Assembly: GCA_026129305.1 (NCBI GenBank)
Contig: JAHCII010000009.1
Coordinates: 1-64,000, forward strand
Direction of reading: 5' to 3'
From: Anaerolineales bacterium
Lineage (GTDB): Bacteria; Chloroflexota; Anaerolineae; Anaerolineales; UBA11579
DNA length: 64,000 nt
The notes beneath the pieces were generated by a model, which made no database searches, was not told the DNA's origin, and saw only the letters and a list, made by a program, of their open reading frames with translations. The translations under genes were made by a program, and so were the position numbers. Shown here piece by piece: positions 58,320 through 64,000 of this stretch (positions are counted from its first letter, which is position 1; each line of letters opens with the position of its first letter).

Positions 58320-58871
58320 GTGCAAGCAGCAGCTTCCTGGCTAATATTCCTGGGTGCATTCTCGCTGGTGAACTCGGTGCTCACCTATTTCGGCTCGACG
58401 GTAATCGCGGCCTTCGGTTTGAGCTTCACCCAATTCGCGGATGTATTGATCGCCATGCTTCCGGAGGTCATGGACGAGTTCAAACTGGTGTTCTCTGGCC
58501 TGGCGGTCGCCATTTACGTGGTCACCTTCCTGGTGCTGATGCTGGGGGCCTTGCTGGGGCGCAGAAACAAGTGGATCTATTTGGCTGTGGCGGTAATCTA
58601 TCTGATGGATGCTGGCATTACCTTTTGGCTGGAGGATTATCTGGGGCTGATCATCCATGCCATTCCATTATTTATCCTATTCCGCGCTATTCACAGCTTA
58701 AGCCAATTGAAAAAACTTGACCAGGCTGATAGCCCCTTGGGTGCTGAGCTCAAGATCGGTGCGCTTGATCTAAGCCAAGCCAGAAAGCCACTAACGGTCT
58801 TATTTTGGTTGCTTGCTGTGCTTTGGATTGTTCTGCTGGCCGCAGTGATCTTCTTGTTTTTCTTTTGGTAG
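58320..58871 (+). CDS. Integral membrane protein, probably N-terminally interrupted
   Basis: 183 residues from the first available GTG, with about five hydrophobic segments (near 5-30, 55-75, 83-100, 104-122, 160-182). Family unknown. The GTG at 58320 has no ribosome site, while the well-placed ATG at 58263 is cut off by an in-frame TAG at 58296. Either the gene is a recent pseudogene, the TAG is read through, or the base is a sequencing error. The body of the protein shows no other damage. Confidence 0.6.
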   Translation: MQAAASWLIFLGAFSLVNSVLTYFGSTVIAAFGLSFTQFADVLIAMLPEVMDEFKLVFSGLAVAIYVVTFLVLMLGALLGRRNKWIYLAVAVIYLMDAGITFWLEDYLGLIIHAIPLFILFRAIHSLSQLKKLDQADSPLGAELKIGALDLSQARKPLTVLFWLLAVLWIVLLAAVIFLFFFW

Positions 58872-58873
58872 GC

Positions 58874-60055
58874 CTATTTGCGTACGCCTTCGCCGGCGGC
58901 TCGTGCTTCCTCAGCCTTTAGGTCGCCGCGCTCCCGCCAGGCGAAGCGCGCGGCATAGGGATTGGACTTGCTTTCCATCACATCTGCAGTGACCCGGCCG
59001 AGTAGTGGCGTGAACTTGAAGGCGTGCCCGCTGCCGCCGGCGCTGACCAGCAATCCGGGGCGTTGCGGGTCGTGATCGATCCAGAAATCACCGTCGAAAG
59101 TATCGCAGTAGAAGCAAAGGCGCTCAAAGATCTTGGGCGCCTGTGCCATGCCTGGCAGCGATTCGGCCAGGAAGGAGCGAAAGCGCTCTTCGGCTTCGGC
59201 CGGAACCTGGCGCGGTAGCCGTGGGTCCTGCTGCCAGCCCACGCCGTGATTGGCAATTTTTAAGGTGCCATCGTTCTGAGCGGGAAAGCCGTACCAGCCC
59301 GTCTTGCCCACATCCGCCGTCCAAACCGGGAATTGCGGCGGCTGGTAGAGGGAGAGCTGATCGGCTTTGAAATGGAAGACAGCCTGGGCGGTGGGCCACA
59401 TCACGTCTGCCAGATGGGGCAGCAGCACGGGGGTCCAAGCGCCCGTGCAAAAGATGACTTGATCTGCATGATACTGCTTATCGTCTGTGGTCAGCACACC
59501 GGTGACCCGGCCGCTGGTCTCCAACAACTGTTTGAAACCCACGTTTTGCACGATGTGCACCCCGGCTTGCAGCGCACGTTGGGCTAGCAACGTGACCACG
59601 CGCCCGCTGGCAGCCCAGCCACCTTGTGGGTTGAAGTAGCCATCGGGGTACAGCTCGGCGTTCCAGGCTGGGTAGCGTTTGCGTATCTCCGCCGAGTTTA
59701 GGCGCTCGGTGGGGTGGCCGTGTTTTTGAAGCAGGAGGTAACTTTCGTACTCGAAGTCATTTGCCTGCATGCCATCCAGCGTGAAATAGAGCACGCCGGT
59801 CTCGTGGTAGATGGTCTCGCCCAATTCCTCATTCCACTGCCGCCAGAGGGGCAAGGCTTCTGCCATCATCTGCAAATAGAGCTCATCTTTGCCGTAGTCC
59901 AGCCGGATGACCTTGCTGATGTCGGTCGATGCCGCATCCGGGTGAGGGATCGGGCCGGGTTCCAGCAGCGTGACCGCGTAGCCGCGTCCTTGTAACTCGA
60001 TGGCGGTGTTAATCCCGTATGTGCCACCACCAATAATCAGGATGTTAGTGGTCAA
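58874..60055 (-). CDS. FAD-dependent oxidoreductase, sarcosine-oxidase-like (DAO family)
   Basis: 393-residue flavoenzyme with the FAD motif ILIIGGGTYGINTAIEL at the N-terminus. Residues CFYCDTFDGDFWIDHD near 325 and GGSGHAFKFTPLLGR near 350 match the monomeric sarcosine oxidase type, in which a Cys in this region binds FAD covalently. It would oxidise a secondary amine such as sarcosine to glycine, with one-carbon release. I chose the TTG at 60055, which overlaps the DUF1684 stop (TTGA), because the FAD fold begins there. The longer frame to 60121 covers the upstream gene. Confidence 0.85.
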   Translation of the reverse strand: MTTNILIIGGGTYGINTAIELQGRGYAVTLLEPGPIPHPDAASTDISKVIRLDYGKDELYLQMMAEALPLWRQWNEELGETIYHETGVLYFTLDGMQANDFEYESYLLLQKHGHPTERLNSAEIRKRYPAWNAELYPDGYFNPQGGWAASGRVVTLLAQRALQAGVHIVQNVGFKQLLETSGRVTGVLTTDDKQYHADQVIFCTGAWTPVLLPHLADVMWPTAQAVFHFKADQLSLYQPPQFPVWTADVGKTGWYGFPAQNDGTLKIANHGVGWQQDPRLPRQVPAEAEERFRSFLAESLPGMAQAPKIFERLCFYCDTFDGDFWIDHDPQRPGLLVSAGGSGHAFKFTPLLGRVTADVMESKSNPYAARFAWRERGDLKAEEARAAGEGVRK

Positions 60056-60558
60056 TTGAAATTCTTCTCGCCGGCGCGGATGGGTACCTTCAGCCGATTT
60101 TCTGCCGGGGGAATGGGGCAATTCCAGGCGTCGTTATAGGCACAGTAGGGGTTGTAGGCCAGGTTGAAGTCGATCAGGAACTTGCCATCGGGCAATTGCT
60201 CGGGTTCCAGGTAGCGGCCAGCACCGTAGGTTTCGCTGCCGGCCAGTGAGTCTACGAAGAGCAAGAAGAAGCCATAAGGCGCATGGAACAGGGTCAGTTC
60301 CGCTTGTTCGCCGTCCACGGTAAAGCTGAAGCGCCCATAACGGGTGTAAGTCTTTAGATCCCCGGTGGATGTGGGGAGTTGCACTAGTTCTTGTTCCTCA
60401 AAGGGTGTCACGTCTTTTTCAAACTGCAAAGCTTGGTTCTCGGGAAAGTAGCTGAGACCCGAAAAGCGTTCCCGCTGTTCGGGGGTCAGAGGGCTGTTGG
60501 TGTGGTTGGCAAAGAAGTCATCTTTGCCTTGGCGGAAGGTATTCAGCGAATTCTCCAT
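60052..60558 (-). CDS. DUF1684-family protein
   Basis: 168 residues with the family pattern: FSGLSYFPENQALQF near residue 33, YGRFSFTVDGEQAELTLF near 74, ETYGAGRYLEPE near 108 and DFNLAYNPYCAYNDAWNCPI near 129. Function of the family is unknown. A TAAAAT box 7 nt before the ATG suggests a leaderless mRNA. It is translationally coupled to the flavoenzyme downstream. Confidence 0.88.
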   Translation of the reverse strand: MENSLNTFRQGKDDFFANHTNSPLTPEQRERFSGLSYFPENQALQFEKDVTPFEEQELVQLPTSTGDLKTYTRYGRFSFTVDGEQAELTLFHAPYGFFLLFVDSLAGSETYGAGRYLEPEQLPDGKFLIDFNLAYNPYCAYNDAWNCPIPPAENRLKVPIRAGEKNFN

Positions 60559-60589
60559 AGAAATTATTTTATCGCTAAGTTATATGCAA

Positions 60590-60617
60590 AAAGCCCCGGC
60601 CATTAGGCCGGGGCTTT
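60590..60617 (-). terminator. Terminator of the UbiA gene
   Basis: AAAGCCCCGGCC, loop ATTA, GGCCGGGGCTTT with a T-run on the minus strand, 26 nt after the stop. Confidence 0.88.
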
Positions 60618-60642
60618 ATATTTTGAATTTTGCCAGCTGATT

Positions 60643-61701
60643 CTACAGCAAGCTGGAAATGTAGTGCCAGCCGATGTTAACCAGCAAGCCGAGAGTGAAG
60701 TAGCCACCGGCTTTGCGGTTGAAGTGCATGGCCCAACCCACGAACCACAGCGGCCACACGGTCCAACCCTCCGGCGCCTTCTTAGGCTTGGGCTCGGAGT
60801 ATTTCTGCCAGCTGCGACGCAAGTAGGGCAGCGCCAGGAAGGTGAGCAGCACGCCGGGGCCTGTGTAGTTCAACACGACCAGGGCGACGATGATGACGTA
60901 GAAAAGGATGAAGATGGCCTTATTGAGCAGCTTTGAGCGTTCTTCGCCGAGGATGACGGGCACAGAACGGACGCCAACCTTGGTGTCGGGTTCGATCTTG
61001 TCGATGTGCTTGCCCACCAACACACTGGCCACCACCAGACCGTAGGGCAGGGTCAGCGCCCAGATCTCTGTAGTCAAGGGCATGCCGTTGAGGGCGACGT
61101 AAGCCGTACCGCCGGTCATCAACGGTCCCCAAACCACGAAAGCGGTTAACTCGCCCAAGCCAGCCCGCTTGAGTACGTTGGTGTAAAAGAAGCTAAGTAC
61201 GAAACCCAGCACAGCAAATACCAGCACCATAGCCCCGACCTGAGTGTACAGATAGAGCATGATGAGGAAATCAATGAAGGTGAGCAGGCCAGCGGCCTTG
61301 AGCAGGCCATTGGGGGTGGTAAGCCCGCCCAGTATCGGGTGGGTGCTATATTGGGCGCGTGGATAGTCTTCCGTATCCACGCCCTGGCGTACATCCATGT
61401 AGTCGTTGAGCAGGTTGTTGGACGCATGCGCCAGCATGATTCCGATGATGGCCAGAAAGCCGAAGAACCAATTGACCGAGCCAGCGCCGCGAGTGGCCTG
61501 CTCGGCAGCGATCAGCAGCCCCAGCATGCCCGAGATGATGGTCATGGTGAATACGCAGGCACGGGAGATCACCAGCCAGCGGGTGAAACCGTCTGCCAAC
61601 TCGATCTGCGGGACATTGCAACCGTCCCAAGCCGTTTTCCAACGGGTTAGCAACGGCAGTGGGTGGGCAGCTTTGCCCTGTACTGCAGTTCTGGTGCTCA
61701 T
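60643..61701 (-). CDS. UbiA-family prenyltransferase
   Basis: 352-residue membrane enzyme with about eight or nine helices. The first Asp-rich motif NNLLNDYMDVRQGVDTED near residue 95 binds prenyl diphosphate, and the second conserved region is KHIDKIEPDTKVGVRSVPV near 230. Members attach prenyl chains to aromatic cores for quinones (MenA type) or make other prenyl lipids; the acceptor is uncertain here. AAGGAG lies before the ATG at 61701. Confidence 0.88.
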   Translation of the reverse strand: MSTRTAVQGKAAHPLPLLTRWKTAWDGCNVPQIELADGFTRWLVISRACVFTMTIISGMLGLLIAAEQATRGAGSVNWFFGFLAIIGIMLAHASNNLLNDYMDVRQGVDTEDYPRAQYSTHPILGGLTTPNGLLKAAGLLTFIDFLIMLYLYTQVGAMVLVFAVLGFVLSFFYTNVLKRAGLGELTAFVVWGPLMTGGTAYVALNGMPLTTEIWALTLPYGLVVASVLVGKHIDKIEPDTKVGVRSVPVILGEERSKLLNKAIFILFYVIIVALVVLNYTGPGVLLTFLALPYLRRSWQKYSEPKPKKAPEGWTVWPLWFVGWAMHFNRKAGGYFTLGLLVNIGWHYISSLL

Positions 61702-61769
61702 GAACGCTCCTTGATTGTGAACTCTGTAATTAGTCTTTTCATAATAGCACAAGCGGCCCTGCAGCGCTA

Positions 61770-62153
61770 CTACTCGTGCAGGGTGAGCATGTAGGCGACG
61801 AGGGCATCAACCTCTTCCGGGGAAAGCACTTGCCCGAGGGTGGGTGGCATCAGGTCAGAAAAACCTTCAACCAGATAAGCGCTCGGCTGCATAATGGATT
61901 GATGCAGGTATGTGCTGGCATCCATCCCCACCACGCGCTGCTGGGCTTGAGTGGCGATCCCCGCCAACGGGGGACCAACGATGACGGTATCTGCGTTGAG
62001 GCTGTGGCAGGCGGCGCAGTGCCGGGTGAACAACGTTTGCCCGGCAGCTTCTTGCGGGCTGTGGTCTGTGTTGAGGGTGGGCTGGCTGCTGCAGGCTGCC
62101 AGCAAAGCAGCCAGAGCGCACAACCCAAGCAAGCCTGGTCGGATCTTTACCAT
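61770..62153 (-). CDS. Cytochrome c lipoprotein
   Basis: 127 residues. Lipobox LLAAC near residue 21 anchors it outside the membrane. One heme site CAACH near 48-52 and a probable distal Met in SDLMPPTLG near 100 define a class I mono-heme cytochrome c. It is a candidate electron carrier to a terminal oxidase. The gene starts within the last codons of the E1 gene (7-nt overlap), so it is translationally coupled. Confidence 0.9.
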   Translation of the reverse strand: MVKIRPGLLGLCALAALLAACSSQPTLNTDHSPQEAAGQTLFTRHCAACHSLNADTVIVGPPLAGIATQAQQRVVGMDASTYLHQSIMQPSAYLVEGFSDLMPPTLGQVLSPEEVDALVAYMLTLHE

Positions 62154-64000
62154 TGCAGCAACTCTTGAATTTTGGCGTGGATCTCTTCCACGCTGGGGAT
62201 GATGGTGTTCATCAGTGGGATGTTGAACGGGATTGGTGTATCGGGGACAGCCAGGCGCTGCACCGGCGCGTCGAGGAAAGTAAAACAGTCCTGCGCCAGC
62301 GTCGCGGCAATCTCGGCGCCGAAGCCGCCCGTCAGACCATCTTCATGGGCAATCAGGCATTTGCCCGTCTTGCGTACAGACGCCAGCACAGCCTCCCGAT
62401 CCCAAGGGGTAATGCTGCGCAGGTCGAGGATGTCTGTCCGACCGGGAAAGGCTTCTGCGGCTTCCAGGCAGCGGTGCACCATTTCTCCCCAGCTGACGAT
62501 GGTGAGGGCATCCCCAGAGCTCAGCGATGCGGCTTGCCCAAAGGGAAGCACATAGTCGTCGCCAGGATATGGACGCCGAGAGGGCGGTGTATCGTACAGC
62601 GCGCGGTGTTCCAGCAGGATGGTGGGGTTGCTGCCGCGTAGCGCAGCGCGCAGCAGACCGACCGCATCGGTAGCGTTGGAGGGCATCGCCACCTGCCAGC
62701 CGAGGCTGTGCGCATAGATGGCCTCACCCGAAACAGAGTGCCAGGGATCGCCGGTCTTTTTGCTGTAGCCCACCGGAATGCGGATGACCACCGGGGCGTT
62801 GAACTTGCCCGCGGTGCGCCAATGGATCCAGCCAATGTCATTGATCTGTTCGGTGGCTGGGTCGGCGTATTTGCGGAACTGGATCTCGGGCAGCGTGGTC
62901 AGCCCGGCCATGGCCATGCCGGCCGCCCGGCCGATGATGCCTTCTTCGGATAAGGATGTGTCGAAGACACGGCGCTCGCCGAATTTGGCTTGCAAGTCCA
63001 CCGTCACGCGATGGACGCCGCCACGGGGGCCGACATCTTCGCCGAAGATGACCAGGCGCGGGTTGGCTTGCAGTTCAGCCTCCATGGTGCGGCGGATGGC
63101 TTCAGACAAGTTGATGCGCGGACCATCTTCCGCAGCGGAGGCAGCCCAATCTGCGACTGGCTTGTGCGCATCTGCAGGCACGCTTGGGTGATGGCCTGCC
63201 TCCGCAAACACAAAGCGGCGACCAGAATCCAAGGCAGGGGTGGGCTGCTGCATGGCGTCATCCAGTTCTTGGCGCACCTGGGCCTCGACCTCAACCGCCA
63301 GAGCCTCCCAATCCGCATTGCCAAGTAATTTACGCATAGCCAATAGTGGATCTCGGCTGTGTTCTTCTTCTATTTGCTCGGAACTCTTGTAGGCGGTCTG
63401 ATCTTCGCCAAAGGTGTGGCCGGTGAGGCGTGGCACCTGCAGGTGTAGCATGACTGGGCCAACCCCGCTGCGCGCATAGGCGACCGCCTGGCTCACCAAG
63501 GCTGCCGTTTCTTCCGGCTGGGTTCCGGACCCGCGTAGGATGTGCAAGTTGTTGTAGCTGGCCAGATTGGCGCTGATGTCGCCCCCGGGAGTTTGGTATT
63601 GCTTGGGTACGGAAATGCCATAGCCGTTGTCTTCGATGTAGAAGAGCATGGGCAGCTTGAGCGTGGTGGCGATATTGAGGGCCGCCCAGAAACCGTTGCT
63701 GGCCACAGAGCCATCGCCGCCCAGGGCCGCGGCAATCGCTCCGTCCCAGGCTTTGTCTTTGAGCTCGTCACGGTAGTAGGTGGCGGCCTGTGCCCAGCCT
63801 GCGGCTGGCGTGTATTGGGCGCCCACATCGCCGGAGGAGGGCAGCACGCTCACGCCCTTGCGCGGCGGCAGAGAATAGACCACGCCCACATCACGACCCT
63901 CGGAGGGCGAACCGGTCAGCGCCATATCGGCAGCGAAGGCTTCGCGCGGACTGAGGCCGGCGGCCAACATGAAGGGCCGCGAGCGGTAATAGACCGTGGC
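62147..64000 (-). CDS. Fused alpha-keto acid dehydrogenase E1 (alpha-beta), 5' end cut off
   Basis: At least 617 residues; the frame remains open to the right edge. The alpha part (first about 225 residues seen) has YYRSRPFML and the thiamine-diphosphate motif GDGSVASNGFWAALNIA with IEDNGYGISVP. After a linker near 225-290, the beta part (about 290-617) shows LVIFGEDVGPRGGVHRVT, FDTSLSEEGIIGRAAGMAM and AHEDGLTGGFGAEIA. It decarboxylates pyruvate or branched-chain keto acids in a complex with E2 and E3, which are not in the window. Confidence 0.92.
   Translation of the reverse strand, partial: ATVYYRSRPFMLAAGLSPREAFAADMALTGSPSEGRDVGVVYSLPPRKGVSVLPSSGDVGAQYTPAAGWAQAATYYRDELKDKAWDGAIAAALGGDGSVASNGFWAALNIATTLKLPMLFYIEDNGYGISVPKQYQTPGGDISANLASYNNLHILRGSGTQPEETAALVSQAVAYARSGVGPVMLHLQVPRLTGHTFGEDQTAYKSSEQIEEEHSRDPLLAMRKLLGNADWEALAVEVEAQVRQELDDAMQQPTPALDSGRRFVFAEAGHHPSVPADAHKPVADWAASAAEDGPRINLSEAIRRTMEAELQANPRLVIFGEDVGPRGGVHRVTVDLQAKFGERRVFDTSLSEEGIIGRAAGMAMAGLTTLPEIQFRKYADPATEQINDIGWIHWRTAGKFNAPVVIRIPVGYSKKTGDPWHSVSGEAIYAHSLGWQVAMPSNATDAVGLLRAALRGSNPTILLEHRALYDTPPSRRPYPGDDYVLPFGQAASLSSGDALTIVSWGEMVHRCLEAAEAFPGRTDILDLRSITPWDREAVLASVRKTGKCLIAHEDGLTGGFGAEIAATLAQDCFTFLDAPVQRLAVPDTPIPFNIPLMNTIIPSVEEIHAKIQELLQW

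Noticed and set aside
1-64000. CRISPR arrays, transposases, prophage or attachment sites
   Set aside because: No regularly spaced repeats, transposase motifs or phage genes were found; the repeats seen are single inverted pairs.

Overview
The window is a gene-dense piece of a bacterial chromosome of moderately high GC content, about 64 kb long and over 90 percent coding. It holds no rRNA, CRISPR array, phage or insertion sequence. I infer a member of Chloroflexota, most likely class Anaerolineae. The reasons are lipoproteins with Thr/Pro-rich linkers and an NBR1-type Ig domain, a fused SHMT-GcvT enzyme, a B12-dependent ribonucleotide reductase, and many -10 boxes lying only 6-7 nt before the start codon (leaderless mRNAs). 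The taxonomic call is inference; no rRNA gene is present to settle it.

Layout. 1-8 kb: 3' part of nrdJ, two lipoproteins, two membrane proteins, a deoxynucleoside kinase, an M1 metallopeptidase lipoprotein, and a Gdx/SugE-type exporter behind a guanidine-III riboswitch. 8-16.5 kb: the SHMT-GcvT fusion, a DUF1801 protein, an unexplained structured intergenic element, a ZIP transporter, tRNA-Val, an RpiR-type regulator with a fumarylacetoacetase-family hydrolase, small proteins and an Ig-domain lipoprotein. 16.6-21.6 kb: the Ku/LigD end-joining pair and the primary sigma factor. 21.8-29.3 kb: glucokinase, YihY protein, TetR/hydrolase pair with a palindromic operator, tRNA-His next to hisS, exonuclease III and a CYP51-like P450. 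29.3-33.4 kb: a minus-strand operon (Trm112, HEAT, aldo/keto reductase, half-size EamA transporter, DUF255 protein).

33.4-40.4 kb is an envelope and division cluster on the minus strand: a glycosidase-like protein, ftsZ, three small unknown genes, a VanW protein and a MurA with Asp in place of the catalytic Cys. 40.5-43.3 kb: an SDR protein, a cyclase-family hydrolase and two acetyltransferases. 43.3-46.5 kb: a five-gene operon (DUF2089 regulator, DUF4097 protein, two SHOCT-like proteins, DUF309) in which one short helical module recurs five times. 46.5-52.2 kb: ygfZ, trxB, mdh, gltA and a LysM protein. 52.2-56.3 kb: hemW, a prenyl synthase, a NUDIX hydrolase and a class II aldolase. 56.5-58.9 kb: an acidic protein, an SPFH-HTH fusion and a membrane protein with an in-frame TAG near its start. 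58.9-64 kb: a sarcosine-oxidase-like flavoenzyme, a DUF1684 protein, a UbiA prenyltransferase, a cytochrome c lipoprotein and the 3' part of a fused alpha-keto acid dehydrogenase E1.

Taken together, mdh, gltA, the keto-acid E1, cytochrome c, UbiA and the prenyl synthase point to a TCA cycle and a quinone-linked respiratory chain. SHMT-GcvT, YgfZ and the sarcosine-oxidase-like enzyme point to glycine/one-carbon metabolism. The best candidates for new biology are the DUF2089-DUF4097-SHOCT operon, the SPFH-HTH module, the variant FtsZ/MurA envelope cluster and the structured element at 11.7-11.9 kb.
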